In this document: positions 19,047-28,142 of the stretch, one piece after another
Numbering within the stretch: the first letter of the stretch is position 1
Layout of the letters: each line of letters starts with the position of its first letter
Assembly: GCA_947498505.1 (NCBI GenBank)
Contig: CANMKG010000009.1
Span: 45,564-109,563, forward strand
DNA length: 64,000 nt
From: an uncultured Maribacter sp.
Lineage (GTDB): Bacteria > Bacteroidota > Bacteroidia > Flavobacteriales > Flavobacteriaceae
Direction of reading: 5' to 3'
Notes under the pieces: model-generated
Told to the model about the DNA's origin: nothing
Databases searched by the model: none
The model's input: only the letters and a program-made list of their open reading frames with translations
Program-made: the position numbers and the translations under genes

Positions 19047-19952
19047 TTAAAATTCCTCATCAACCAACTCCTTGTTTAAGGCAGCACCAACTATTGTTCC
19101 TGAAGCGACCGCCAAGGAAACCGTTCTTTGAGGGTTAGAATTATCTCCGCAGGCATATATTCCTGGGATACTTGTTTTTTGAAAATTATCAGTCTCTAGC
19201 AATTTATGTTCATTGTGTTGACATCCTAGTTGTAAAGGAATGTCACAGTGTTGGTCAACATTTGGATGCGCGTAAACTGCTGTTATTTGTTGTGTTGAAT
19301 TGTCACCAAATTTTATTTCTTTAATTTGACCATTATCATGAAGGAATTCTATAATTGGTTTTTCGTTAATTTGAATATTACGACTTTTTAAAGCATGTTC
19401 TTGTTCTTTGGTAAACGTAGACTTGCCATTGGTAAATATGGTAATTTCGTCAGTTAGGTTTTTTATAATTTTACTTAACTCAAAAGCAATAGTTCCATTG
19501 AGCAATATGCCCGTTTTTTCTTTTTTTACCTCATAGCCATGGCAGTAAGGGCAGTGTAAAATAGATATTCCCCAGCATTCAGAAAATCCTTTTATATTAG
19601 GCATTATGTCTTTAACACCGGTTGCAAATACTAATTTTTTTGCAGTAAAAATTTCTTCAGAATCGGTTTTGATAACAAAGCCATCATTTTTTTTAGTTCC
19701 TTCTTTTGCTAGGCCGTTATGGTAGGTAATAGTATTATATGACAATACTTGCTCTTTAGCTTTGTCCGCAATCTCTTTTGGCGTGGTTCCATCGTGAGTA
19801 ATAAAGTTATGGGTATACGGAGTTTGTCTATTACAACGCTTACCGCTATCTATAATTAATACTTTTCGTAGTGAACGACCTAAGCTCATGGCAGCTGATA
19901 ATCCTGCGTAACTTCCGCCAACGATGATTACATCAAAACTGTTATTTGTCAT
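19047..19952 (-). CDS. Thioredoxin-reductase-like FAD/NAD(P) oxidoreductase
   Basis: The 301-residue flavoprotein has the FAD-binding VIIVGGSYAGLSAAMSLG at the N-terminus, the redox pair CPYC in ILHCPYCHGYEV (residues ~133-144), a degenerate NADPH motif in the middle, and the closing GIYACGDNSNPQRTVSLAVASG. It belongs to the short single-domain TrxR-like group that often lacks thioredoxin specificity. The neighbouring genes do not encode thioredoxin. Confidence 0.85.
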   Translation of the reverse strand: MTNNSFDVIIVGGSYAGLSAAMSLGRSLRKVLIIDSGKRCNRQTPYTHNFITHDGTTPKEIADKAKEQVLSYNTITYHNGLAKEGTKKNDGFVIKTDSEEIFTAKKLVFATGVKDIMPNIKGFSECWGISILHCPYCHGYEVKKEKTGILLNGTIAFELSKIIKNLTDEITIFTNGKSTFTKEQEHALKSRNIQINEKPIIEFLHDNGQIKEIKFGDNSTQQITAVYAHPNVDQHCDIPLQLGCQHNEHKLLETDNFQKTSIPGIYACGDNSNPQRTVSLAVASGTIVGAALNKELVDEEF

Positions 19953-20112
19953 TTAATCAATAATTTTTAATCTATATAGAGTGTTTTAAGCTAACAAATA
20001 TATAGATTATTTTGTTAATGCAATAAAATTGCAATAGTGTAATTGAAACTGGTTTAAGTTTTAGGATAGTTTTAGTAATGATGATGAGTTTTTCTAAAGC
20101 TTAAACCGGTAG

Positions 20113-20691
20113 TTATTTATACCGGTAATGACCAATTATTTCATAGTTAAAAAGACAATCTTCTAAAACTTGCCCGCTTCCGATATTGTGGACTATTAAA
20201 TTTCTTTTACCATCTTTAGATTTTTTGTCAACCACAATTCCAATATGGGTTAACCCGCCGCCCAAACTCCAAGCCACTACATCTCCTGGTAAATAATCAC
20301 TTGGTTTTTTAGTTATGTTTTTTTCTGCGCCTTTTCTTTTAAAGAACCTCATTAAGTTAGGGACGCGTCTATGGTCAATATTTTTGTCAGTTGTTTTTAA
20401 CCCCCAATTTTTCGGATATTTACTAAAATTAGCCTTCATATCTTCGTGAACTAATTTTTGTAAATCGATGTTGATTTTTCGGTATGCTCTTATGATTACA
20501 TCAGTACATACGCCTTTATCAGAAGGAATATCTCCATTTGGATAGTCAATTGAAAAGTAGCTGGGGTCATATGTAACTTCTTGTTTAGTTAAATCTATTG
20601 CGTGTTTAGATAAAGTATTTTCTTTTTCCGTGACTTGAGAAAAGCAGTAGAAATTCGCAGCAAAAAGGATAACAAAAAGTATTTTTTTCAT
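20113..20691 (-). CDS. DUF1287 domain-containing exported protein
   Basis: The 192-residue protein has an N-terminal signal peptide (residues 1-18, ending CFS). The DUF1287 core shows DKGVCTDVIIRAYRK and LPGDVVAWSLGGGLTHIGIV, a Cys...His arrangement like NlpC/P60 cysteine peptidases, so it may be a cell-wall hydrolase or amidase in the periplasm. It is preceded by a 160-bp gap containing no obvious feature. Confidence 0.8.
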   Translation of the reverse strand: MKKILFVILFAANFYCFSQVTEKENTLSKHAIDLTKQEVTYDPSYFSIDYPNGDIPSDKGVCTDVIIRAYRKINIDLQKLVHEDMKANFSKYPKNWGLKTTDKNIDHRRVPNLMRFFKRKGAEKNITKKPSDYLPGDVVAWSLGGGLTHIGIVVDKKSKDGKRNLIVHNIGSGQVLEDCLFNYEIIGHYRYK

Positions 20692-20747
20692 GTTGTCAGT
20701 CTGTTAAATAAGTAGAATTGCCATTAATCAAAAGCTTAAGATACATT

Positions 20748-21422
20748 TTATTTTTTATAAGAAAGTAATTGCTTAATACTTGCTATATGAGAAAATAATA
20801 CTATTGGGACAATCACTGCAGGAAGCCATACAAAAGGAAAATAAGTTACTCCAATATTAGGTTGTTCAAAGGCCAATTGCTGGAGAGGTGTTTCAGCACT
20901 TAAAATCGCAATTGTAAGTATGTTTAGGAGTAACCCTAAGCATATAAAATTCCAAATTAAGAGCCCTCTTTTATTTATTTTATTACTCTTAAACATTAAA
21001 TAAAAAACAATAGGAGCTGAAATTCCGGCTATAATGTCAAAATTATAACCATCAAAAGTCATTAAATCCGGAATTAAACCTTCTAAAAAAAGATAATAGA
21101 GTATAATTTCGACGGGAACACGAACCGAATGCAAAATGGTTAACCATTTTAAATTTAAGTTGTTTAAAAATTGGGTATTGTTCTTATTTGAGAATATTAG
21201 TATTAGAAATAAAACAGGAGGAACGAGTAGTAGCGTAAATCTTGGGGGAAATGTATTAGGTTTTTGATAAAAACCTTTAATTCCGAGCAAACCAACAATA
21301 AGCATCCAAGTTAAAATGACCAGTAAAACTTTCTTATTATAATTTGATTTATAAAAAAGCCAAACTGTTACAATAGTTAACAGAATAAAACTGTACGAGA
21401 TATAATTAGAAATTTCAGCCAT
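20748..21422 (-). CDS. Multi-pass membrane protein of unknown function
   Basis: The 224-residue protein has about seven hydrophobic helices and few charged residues between them; I do not recognise a family with certainty. It follows the Crp/Fnr gene at 21489-22061 and carries a Crp-type palindrome and -7 box upstream, so it is probably the direct target of that regulator. Confidence 0.65.
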   Translation of the reverse strand: MAEISNYISYSFILLTIVTVWLFYKSNYNKKVLLVILTWMLIVGLLGIKGFYQKPNTFPPRFTLLLVPPVLFLILIFSNKNNTQFLNNLNLKWLTILHSVRVPVEIILYYLFLEGLIPDLMTFDGYNFDIIAGISAPIVFYLMFKSNKINKRGLLIWNFICLGLLLNILTIAILSAETPLQQLAFEQPNIGVTYFPFVWLPAVIVPIVLFSHIASIKQLLSYKK

Positions 21423-21468
21423 TTTGTTTTTTAAAATCTAAAATTAGTAGCTCTAAAACAGAATTTAC

Positions 21469-21482
21469 TTGACAAAAGGCAA
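21469..21482. promoter_or_regulatory. Crp-type operator upstream of the membrane-protein gene
   Basis: TTGACAAAAGGCAA (plus strand) is a near-palindrome of the TTGA-N6-TCAA type, extended to CTTGAC/GGCAAG. It lies 6 bp past the stop of the Crp gene. Exactly 22 nt separate it from TAATTTTA (21446-21439, leftward), a 7/8 match to TAnnTTTG. Confidence 0.6.
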
Positions 21483-21488
21483 GAAATG

Positions 21489-22061
21489 TTATTTGTTTTT
21501 TCTAATTCTACTAAGTGTGCTGTCTGTGATTCCTAAATAAGAGGCAATGTACTTTAATGGTGTGTGCTTTAATATTTCAGGTTTTGAAGATGCTAAATGC
21601 TGATAACGTTTCTCAGCAGTTTTATTAATCATGCTATAATTTCTTTCCTTAGAGGCTATAAATTCTTTAACCAAAATAGCCCTTCCAAAATCTCTAAAAG
21701 CAGGTTTGTTATGGAATAGTTTATTGAGCTCGGTATACGAAATATAGTATCCCGAACAATTAGTGATTGCTTGAATGTTTACTTCTGATTTGACTCGAGT
21801 AAAAAAAGATGTAATTTCAAAAACAATGTTGTTTTCGGTGAAAAGATCTGTTGTAATTTCATTTCCATTTAAATCGTAAAGAAAAAGACGCATTAATCCT
21901 TTTTCCAGATAAAAATAATAATCGCTTATTTGCTTTTCCCGTGAAAGTAAATCTCCTTTTTTTATAGATATTGAATGAAATGCTTTAGCGATTTCTTGGG
22001 CATCATCATGGTCAATTAGAACAGTTTGTTCAATAAATTTAACTAATGAGGTTTTATTCAT
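21489..22061 (-). CDS. Crp/Fnr family transcriptional regulator
   Basis: The 190-residue protein has a cyclic-nucleotide-binding-like domain (residues ~15-125, with KGDLLSREKQISDYYFYLEKG) and a short C-terminal helix-turn-helix ending LKYIASYLGITDSTLSRIRKNK (here the recognition helix is the last element; no wing follows). This wing-less Crp form is typical in Bacteroidota. It lacks the cAMP-contact pattern of E. coli Crp, so the ligand is unknown. It is one of six such genes in the window. Confidence 0.88.
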   Translation of the reverse strand: MNKTSLVKFIEQTVLIDHDDAQEIAKAFHSISIKKGDLLSREKQISDYYFYLEKGLMRLFLYDLNGNEITTDLFTENNIVFEITSFFTRVKSEVNIQAITNCSGYYISYTELNKLFHNKPAFRDFGRAILVKEFIASKERNYSMINKTAEKRYQHLASSKPEILKHTPLKYIASYLGITDSTLSRIRKNK

Positions 22062-22163
22062 GCTTAAAGTTAGCGATAATATTAAATTTTATTGCTGCAT
22101 TAAACTCAAAGCTTTTCTATGGTATAATACCTCAAATGTTAATGTTTAGGTACGGTCTTGTTT

Positions 22164-22661
22164 TTATTTGATATTCCCTCTTTCTTTTTCCCGAACCCAT
22201 TCTATGTAGTCAGTTTGAGATATTTGGGTAATTCCAAATTGCCTAAGCATCATTACAACTTGTCCGCGATGATAACTTCCATGGTTGAATACTGTTTGAA
22301 TTATTTCTCGCGAAGGAATTGAAAAAACACGTCCTTTGTGTTCAAATGCAATTTTCTTTTCAAGTTCTGCTTGGTTTACGAATTTTTCAAACTCCGTTGA
22401 GGTCTTTTGCCATTGTTTAAAAAGTTCATGGTTTGTACCTGAAAACTCAGTTACTTCATGGGTTTTCCAACCATTTTCATTTAATCTAGAAAGCCAACCT
22501 GTTTCGGCATACCAAATATGAAGAACGGTAGCTCTAATTGTCGAAAAACTTCCAACTAATTCCTTTTCAAGTAATTCTTCTTTTCGTGCTAATAAATCAT
22601 TTATTAATCTATTGTTTGCCCAAATATTATAGCTTGCATAATCGAGGTATCTTTGATTCAT
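22164..22661 (-). CDS. DinB family protein
   Basis: The 165-residue four-helix protein has the DinB/YfiT metal-binding His set: LHIWYAETGWL near residue 48, and FNHGSYHRGQVVMMLRQFG near residue 130. Members are metal-dependent thiol transferases or of unknown function. It is followed by the Crp gene 102 bp further left. Another two DinB proteins are encoded at 40230 and 45809. Confidence 0.85.
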   Translation of the reverse strand: MNQRYLDYASYNIWANNRLINDLLARKEELLEKELVGSFSTIRATVLHIWYAETGWLSRLNENGWKTHEVTEFSGTNHELFKQWQKTSTEFEKFVNQAELEKKIAFEHKGRVFSIPSREIIQTVFNHGSYHRGQVVMMLRQFGITQISQTDYIEWVREKERGNIK

Positions 22662-22730
22662 TTTGTTGCCTGTTTTTAGATAACTAATTTAACAAATACA
22701 TGGGGAATAGGAGACCTTTTTTTACAAGTG

Positions 22731-22778
22731 AAGACCCTAACGTTTATGCTTATAGTAATGTATAGGCGTTAGGGTCTT
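22731..22778. terminator. Strong 12-bp hairpin downstream of the SDR gene
   Basis: AAGACCCTAACG (22731-22742) pairs perfectly with CGTTAGGGTCTT (22767-22778) across a 24-nt loop. It lies between the SDR stop and the DinB start. It lacks a clear T-run but is best read as a terminator; the CCCTAACG/CGTTAGGG ends are also attC-like. Confidence 0.5.
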
Positions 22779-22802
22779 AATTGTATTAGTTAGAAATTGT
22801 AG

Positions 22803-23522
22803 CTATGGATTGGTGGACCATAAAGAGGCTCCTTTAAGCATTGCTCTTCTTGGAAGTTTTAAACCTGCTAGTATTAATTCTGCAAAATCTCCTGGTTGAA
22901 GTACATTTTCGTATGAGCCTTTATTAAGCATTCCTAATCCAATTGTCATGTCAGATTCTATGGTGCTTGGCGTTAACGTATTAACTCTAATATTGTTTTT
23001 ACGTACTTCTTTCATTAATGATTCTGACATTCCTATAACTGCAAATTTAGATGCAGAATATGCAGATACATTTGCATTTCCATTTAGTCCTGCCGTAGAA
23101 GAAACGTTAATTATATCCCCTTCGTTTTTACGAATCAAATACGGTAGTACTTCTTTGGTAACATAATACATTCCCATAACATTGGTTTGGATAATTTCGC
23201 TCCATTGGCTAACTTCCATATCATTAAATGATCCAATAGCCGCAATACCAGCATTATTTACTAAAATGTCTACGGAACCTAAAGTATCAACAATATGTTT
23301 AATACTTTTTTTAACTTCTTCATAGTTACTAACATCAAATACTGAATACATTACCTTTACTCCGTAGTCTTCTAATTCCAAGGCAGTTTTTTTTAAGACT
23401 TCTTCGTTTCTACCGGTTATTGCAATGTCAACGCCTTCTTTGGCAAGGGCTATAGCAGTCGCTTTTCCCAGTCCCCGGCCACCGCCAGTTATAATTGCTT
23501 TTTTGTTTTCTAAACTTTTCAT
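22803..23522 (-). CDS. Short-chain dehydrogenase/reductase, FabG-like
   Basis: The 239-residue enzyme has the classical SDR signature: cofactor motif TGGGRGLGKA (residues 12-21), NNAG near residue 89, catalytic Ser in INVSSTAG and YSASK near 154. It is closest to 3-oxoacyl-ACP reductase-like SDRs, but no fatty-acid synthesis genes are nearby, so the substrate is unknown. Confidence 0.88.
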   Translation of the reverse strand: MKSLENKKAIITGGGRGLGKATAIALAKEGVDIAITGRNEEVLKKTALELEDYGVKVMYSVFDVSNYEEVKKSIKHIVDTLGSVDILVNNAGIAAIGSFNDMEVSQWSEIIQTNVMGMYYVTKEVLPYLIRKNEGDIINVSSTAGLNGNANVSAYSASKFAVIGMSESLMKEVRKNNIRVNTLTPSTIESDMTIGLGMLNKGSYENVLQPGDFAELILAGLKLPRRAMLKGASLWSTNP

Positions 23523-23598
23523 TTTTATTTTTTTAAGTTATGCTTGCATTCAAATTCATTATCTATCAACATTCTGCAAACTTGTAATATTGAGTTTT

Positions 23599-24762
23599 CT
23601 AAAAATTAGCATCGATTAAAACACCCGGAATAACAGCGTTGTCAGTTGTATTTAAACCACCAGGACGCAAATCATACTGCAATGCAGGTTGCAGTGCAAA
23701 ATAGTCTGTTATCTGAAAGCGATAGCCTAATTCTAATACTACTTCTGGTAACAATGTATCATTACCTTGTAATGCAGCCCATTCATTGCTAAAATCACCA
23801 ATAGTTGCAAAGAATAAAACTCTATCCTTGACTCTAGATTTTACTAATCCTTTCCAGTTAAAGCCTAAGCTGCTTTGAAAAGGCAATTTAGCTATTCCAT
23901 CATGGGGAGAATAAGCCATTGTAAGAAAAGAGTTTATGTTATCTGTTAAATCAACATCAATATGTCCATATAAACGTAAAAAGTACTCAGATATATTATT
24001 ATCAAAATTATCAAGGTTGCCAAAAACTTGGTTTGCTCCCAAATAAACTCGGGTCTTACGGTTTGCAATTTTTCCAAACCAATCGTATTGAAAAAATACA
24101 GATAAATCGTCTGAAGACCTAAAAGAAAAGTCTAACCCATGTTTTGTATCATCAAAAACGGTTTTGCTCAATTGGTATACACCTAATTGGAATTGATGTT
24201 TGGAATTGGGTTTATATTTAAATCGGGTTCCCCATGTTGGAAAAGGAAAAGTAGTGGTCAAGCCATCTAATAATAGAGCTCTTATAACACCATTCACCGT
24301 ATTATTGAGCGAAAAGAAATATAGTTTAGAAACAGAAAAGTCATCAACAGACGTGGTACGACCTATCTTTACAGAGAATTGGTTCTCAAAGTGTTTTTCG
24401 ATACTTAAATCATACAAAAATGTATTTTGGCCCCCAACGACATTTAGTGGTTCAAAAACAGAACCCACTTCATTCATAAGTCCTTTACCATGGCGGTTTA
24501 TCATTGAAATTTTACCATGAGTGCCTCTCCAACCTAATATTTTTTCAAAATCAAGTTTAATACCTGTATAAAGCTGCCCAGCGTAGCTGTTTGCGTGTTC
24601 TATACCTCCTGAGACATTAGCCGCAGCTATGGAGACATAGGATATAAATGGATCTATCCCGTCTTTTAACTTAGCCTTATCTTGAGTACTTCTCGTTTCT
24701 TTTACTTGTGCAGATAGTGAAAAAGAAGCAATAATAAAGCTGAGTAAAACCAATTTCTTCAT
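23599..24762 (-). CDS. Carbohydrate-selective porin, OprB-like
   Basis: The 387-residue outer-membrane protein starts with a signal peptide (residues 1-18) and continues as alternating beta strands typical of OprB porins, with conserved parts HGKISMINRHG, KIGRTTSVDDF, FPFPTWGTRFKYKPN and a final ...VLIDANF ending in an aromatic residue. It should allow passive sugar uptake. Next upstream is the beta-propeller/Dabb gene. Confidence 0.75.
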   Translation of the reverse strand: MKKLVLLSFIIASFSLSAQVKETRSTQDKAKLKDGIDPFISYVSIAAANVSGGIEHANSYAGQLYTGIKLDFEKILGWRGTHGKISMINRHGKGLMNEVGSVFEPLNVVGGQNTFLYDLSIEKHFENQFSVKIGRTTSVDDFSVSKLYFFSLNNTVNGVIRALLLDGLTTTFPFPTWGTRFKYKPNSKHQFQLGVYQLSKTVFDDTKHGLDFSFRSSDDLSVFFQYDWFGKIANRKTRVYLGANQVFGNLDNFDNNISEYFLRLYGHIDVDLTDNINSFLTMAYSPHDGIAKLPFQSSLGFNWKGLVKSRVKDRVLFFATIGDFSNEWAALQGNDTLLPEVVLELGYRFQITDYFALQPALQYDLRPGGLNTTDNAVIPGVLIDANF

Positions 24763-24784
24763 TTTACTTCTAAATTGAGTTTAT

Positions 24785-24844
24785 AGGTTGTAGAAGATTT
24801 TAAAGTTCATTAATGAACTTTAAACATTTTGACCTCTACAACCT
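24785..24844. terminator. Nested palindrome between porin and beta-propeller genes
   Basis: An outer inverted repeat (AGGTTGTAGA at 24785-24794 with TCTACAACCT at 24835-24844) encloses a perfect 26-bp palindrome at 24799-24824 with half-site TTTAAAGTTCATT. It follows the leftward beta-propeller gene and precedes the porin gene, so it is either a terminator or an operator of the porin. Confidence 0.5.
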
Positions 24845-24884
24845 AACCGTTAAGTAATAATAGTTTTACTTGTAATTATGTAAA

Positions 24885-26426
24885 TTACTTTTTAGTCCAG
24901 TAATCCATCACTAGAACATCAGCTAGCAGTGGACCTACTTTACTTACTAAATTTAAATGAGCCTTATGAAACAAATAAACTTCTCTAGCGTGCTCATCAT
25001 TAAAGGTTAAAGTGAAGCAATGTGTAAAACCTTTGCTATGACCTTCTGTACTATCATTTAAACCCCATTCTATGTTTGCAATCTCAGGGATTTCATTTTT
25101 TAGATTTATAAAAGTTTCAACCGCATCTTTGATTTGAGCTTCAGTGGCATCTTCTTTGTACTTTAGGTTAACCGTATGTTTTAAAATTTTTCCCTCTCGG
25201 TTAATTTTAGGAGAAACTTTATAGGTAGCTATTTTTCTAAAATCGGTTCTGAAAGAACCTGCTATGAGGAAATCATCTTCGCCAATTCTATGAGATTTTA
25301 AACCGTAATAGATAGAAAACCCAGTTTCTAAATAGTTTATTTTACTAAGTATTCCTTCTGAATTTAGTTTTAGTAGTTGAATGCTTGCGTCATCTCTTGT
25401 TCCAACTGCTAGAACGGCTTCATTTTTACTAACAGAAACCACTTCTATTCTAGTTTGCCCTTGTAGTTTTGTGGTTTCATCATCCTTTAATATGTAGTGA
25501 GGAACTAAAGCTCCTTTCTTATTTACCTTAAAAACACTTACGCCATCACCATGATAAACAAAGTCGGTTTTTTTAATAAATCCGTTTCTTTTATAATATT
25601 TATGGTGTCTGTGACCAACTATTACATAATTATTATCTCCTAGGGTAACACCAGTAACAGGATAAGTTCCTGTTAAATACCTATCAGTGTTATTATCACT
25701 TATATTATTAATGTTTTTGAAAGTACCGTTTTCGTATACTCTAAAACTGCTTATACCGTTATCTTGAAACCCTCCAGTATATAAAAAGGTTTTTCCTTTT
25801 ATTTTATGGACAAACATTCCAATTATACCATCGGTATGAATAGTTTCATCATCTTTTATTGATTGAACATGGGTTAATTTTCCACTATTCTCTATTTTAA
25901 AAGAACTTAAACCTGGAGTTTCTTCTAAACCACCTATAAATAAGTATGATGATTTTTTCATATGAATTACTTGCAACGTAATTGCAGTGCCAAGATGTGT
26001 TTCATTGGTATCTTCAACTAAAGAAACGCGCTCCAGAGCTCCATTATCCAAAATTTTAAATGTTTCAATAACATTACCGTGCTTATTTGCAACGAACAGA
26101 AAATCAGTGCCACCAATGTTATCAGCGACCATTCCTCTTGCAGGACCTTTTTTCATATGAAGTTCGTGGTTACTAATAGGGGTAAGCACACCTTCTTTAT
26201 CTAAACTATAAACATCTACATTACCAATACCACCAGCGTATACGTAATGATTGTTATTTTTGGTATAACTTGTTACGGAAACAGTGTTAGTGCCGGTTAT
26301 ATTTTTGAAATCTTTTCTGTACAACATTAAATCATCAGAAGCTTGTGATAAACAAACTTGAGATAAAAGCAGTGATACAAAGAGAATTCCTTTTTTTATG
26401 TTGTTCATAATATTGTTCTTTTTCAA
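24885..26426 (-). CDS. Exported beta-propeller protein with C-terminal Dabb (A/B barrel) domain
   Basis: The 513-residue protein has a signal peptide (residues 1-29, ending SQA; a second possible start is Met7). Residues ~35-410 form repeated strands like a lactonase/YncE-type seven-blade propeller, with recurring LFIGG, FLYTGGF, YVIVGHRH elements. Residues ~415-513 are a Dabb/stress-responsive dimeric barrel (HTVNLKYKEDATEAQIKDAV, then FTHCFTLTFNDEHAREVY). The fusion of a periplasmic propeller and a Dabb barrel is unusual. It is 6 bp downstream of the GlcG/HbpS-like gene, so they are co-transcribed. Confidence 0.72.
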   Translation of the reverse strand: MKKNNIMNNIKKGILFVSLLLSQVCLSQASDDLMLYRKDFKNITGTNTVSVTSYTKNNNHYVYAGGIGNVDVYSLDKEGVLTPISNHELHMKKGPARGMVADNIGGTDFLFVANKHGNVIETFKILDNGALERVSLVEDTNETHLGTAITLQVIHMKKSSYLFIGGLEETPGLSSFKIENSGKLTHVQSIKDDETIHTDGIIGMFVHKIKGKTFLYTGGFQDNGISSFRVYENGTFKNINNISDNNTDRYLTGTYPVTGVTLGDNNYVIVGHRHHKYYKRNGFIKKTDFVYHGDGVSVFKVNKKGALVPHYILKDDETTKLQGQTRIEVVSVSKNEAVLAVGTRDDASIQLLKLNSEGILSKINYLETGFSIYYGLKSHRIGEDDFLIAGSFRTDFRKIATYKVSPKINREGKILKHTVNLKYKEDATEAQIKDAVETFINLKNEIPEIANIEWGLNDSTEGHSKGFTHCFTLTFNDEHAREVYLFHKAHLNLVSKVGPLLADVLVMDYWTKK

Positions 26427-26432
26427 ATTTAA

Positions 26433-26921
26433 TTATTCTATAATTGATTCTGCACCCACAGTGGCTATAGCCCTATCTTGCTCTATAGTACCACCGCTAA
26501 CGCCAATAGCTCCAATAATTTTGCCATCTTTATTTTTGATGGGTATTCCTCCAGGAAATGTGATTAAACCATCGTTAGAATGTTCAATGTTATAAATTAT
26601 ACCTCCTGGTTGTGTTAATTCACCAAGTTTTCCTGTATCAATGTCAAAATATCGTGCTGTTTTTGCCTTTTTAATAGCAACATCTATACTTCCTAAATAA
26701 GATTCATCCATTCTTATAAAAGCTTTTAAATTAGCCCCGGCATCTACTACAGCTATATTTACGAGTACATTTGATTCTTCAGCATTTTTTTTTGCTGCTA
26801 GTAATGCTTTAAGGGCTTCATCGTCGGTAATATCATTTGTTATTTGAGCATTTACTACGTTTGATAAAGATGTAATTGCTAATACAATTACCCAAATTTT
26901 TAATTGATTCAATGAGTTCAT
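26433..26921 (-). CDS. GlcG/HbpS family heme-binding-like protein, exported
   Basis: The 162-residue protein has a signal peptide (residues 1-25, ending VNA) and the GlcG/HbpS fold: VNIAVVDAGANLKAFIRMDES, FPGGIPIKNKDGKIIGAIGVSGGT. HbpS of Streptomyces binds heme extracellularly; whether this one does is inference. It leads the operon with the propeller/Dabb gene and has a Crp-type palindrome and promoter upstream. Confidence 0.82.
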   Translation of the reverse strand: MNSLNQLKIWVIVLAITSLSNVVNAQITNDITDDEALKALLAAKKNAEESNVLVNIAVVDAGANLKAFIRMDESYLGSIDVAIKKAKTARYFDIDTGKLGELTQPGGIIYNIEHSNDGLITFPGGIPIKNKDGKIIGAIGVSGGTIEQDRAIATVGAESIIE

Positions 26922-26974
26922 AATTCTGTTTAATGTTAGTCTTGCAAAAATTATAAACTGTAATGAGAAAATAG

Positions 26975-26988
26975 TTGAACAAGTTCAA
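26975..26988. promoter_or_regulatory. Crp/Fnr-type palindrome upstream of the GlcG/HbpS gene
   Basis: TTGAACAAGTTCAA is the core of an 18-bp inverted repeat (26973-26990, arms AGTTGAAC/GTTCAACT). It ends 21-22 nt before TAATTTTTG (26953-26945, leftward), close to a -7 box with one extra base. The same 18-bp sequence recurs at 31867-31884. Confidence 0.58.
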
Positions 26989-27071
26989 CTTGATTTTAAT
27001 TTTTTCTAAACTTTTAAGGTATAATGATAAATGTATTGTTGAAACTATTGATTCAATTATTGTATTGTATA

Positions 27072-27103
27072 AAAAACCCTGTCTAATTTTAGACAGGGTT
27101 TTT
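27072..27103 (-). terminator. Rho-independent terminator of the GH16 gene
   Basis: A perfect 13-bp stem (AAAAACCCTGTCT with AGACAGGGTTTTT, 6-nt loop) follows the GH16 stop by 22 bp; the leftward transcript ends in a T-run. Confidence 0.85.
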
Positions 27104-27125
27104 AAACTCTTAAGTTATGTTAGAA

Positions 27126-28142
27126 CTATTTAGCTTCTAATTTCCAAGTACGAACCCAGTCAACACGCATTGTATTTTTAGTATCGTCGTTTAGCTCCTC
27201 TTTTTCAGGTAAGCCTCCTAAATAACATTCATCCGCAGTCCATAAATCAAAAATAAGTTCTAAGTCTCTCGTAAAATCTTGATTAGTAGTTACAAGACCG
27301 GCTTCTTCTCCGTTCAAATAAAACTGAACCGTTCTAGCATCTTTCCACCAAGCTCCAACAATATGGTAGTCTTCATCCCAAGTTTTATCTTTATTTGGGT
27401 TTCCGTCTGATAACATTCTGGTATCGTAATTGTCCTCATGCCTTTCCGTAACTCCTCCTTTTGCAATGAAATACTGAGAATTCATTTGCGTAGGGAAATC
27501 CCAAGGTGTCCATGGGAAGTTACTAGGTTTAGTGCTTTGGTCAGCACATTCAGCGGTAGGATTGGCATTACTTTCAACAATGTCAATTTCATCTCTATCA
27601 TTAATATCGCCATTATTTAACCAAAATGTATTGAAAGCAGATATGCTAGAAGTTTTCATGCTACATTCTGTGTACATTGGATAACTAATTTGTGTTTTTG
27701 AATGTACTCTTGCTGTTTGAAACCAGTTTACGGGGTCATTTCTTAGCGTTGCCTTTATGCAAAGCTTACCATCAACCACAGAAGAGTTTTCTTCTCTCAT
27801 ATATACTGGTGTATTTCCATAATTCCAAAAGGAATTAAACCACTTATCTTCATCCCAAGTGTCAAACTCATCAGACATTGCTTCTACTTTTACCCATTCC
27901 ATATCATCAGGGGTTGTATCAATTACAGAAACAAACGATGGTAAGTTTGGATCTAAGTCAGCAAGTTCAAAGGGCTCAATTTTGTCTGGATCCGGATCCG
28001 GATCTGGGTCAGGATTTCCAATTGGGTCTGGTTCTTTTTCTGTATCATCGCTTGAGCTAGAACATGCTACTAAGAGCATTAGAATCATACTCAATGATAA
28101 TAACCTATAAATTTTCGCAGTAATTTTTTTTTGTTTTTTCAT
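27126..28142 (-). CDS. Secreted lipoprotein glycoside hydrolase family 16
   Basis: The 338-residue protein has a lipoprotein signal (ILMLLVACSSSSDD, Cys27), an acidic DP-repeat linker (residues ~38-53, encoded by GGATCC-type tandem repeats), then a GH16 jelly roll. The catalytic motif is DEIDIVES with nucleophile E185, D187 and acid/base E190, the beta-bulge ExDxxE form. Upstream AMSDEFDTWDEDKW is the usual start of the domain. The fold subfamily looks like agarase/porphyranase enzymes that cleave red-algal galactans, but laminarinase activity cannot be excluded. It is a lone gene with its own terminator, not part of a SusCD locus. Confidence 0.87.
   Translation of the reverse strand: MKKQKKITAKIYRLLSLSMILMLLVACSSSSDDTEKEPDPIGNPDPDPDPDPDKIEPFELADLDPNLPSFVSVIDTTPDDMEWVKVEAMSDEFDTWDEDKWFNSFWNYGNTPVYMREENSSVVDGKLCIKATLRNDPVNWFQTARVHSKTQISYPMYTECSMKTSSISAFNTFWLNNGDINDRDEIDIVESNANPTAECADQSTKPSNFPWTPWDFPTQMNSQYFIAKGGVTERHEDNYDTRMLSDGNPNKDKTWDEDYHIVGAWWKDARTVQFYLNGEEAGLVTTNQDFTRDLELIFDLWTADECYLGGLPEKEELNDDTKNTMRVDWVRTWKLEAK

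Noticed and set aside
22731..22778. Hairpin CCCTAACG...CGTTAGGG as an attC site
   Set aside because: It is an isolated perfect stem with no matching cassette ends around it and fits a terminator after the SDR gene better.
27950..28020. GGATCC-type tandem repeat as a phase-variable microsatellite
   Set aside because: The repeat encodes the DP-rich linker in frame and its unit is a multiple of three, so length change would alter the linker rather than switch the gene.
27438..28110. Rightward frames inside the GH16 gene
   Set aside because: They are reverse-strand shadows of the GH16 frame, partly produced by its GGATCC repeat, with no start signals.
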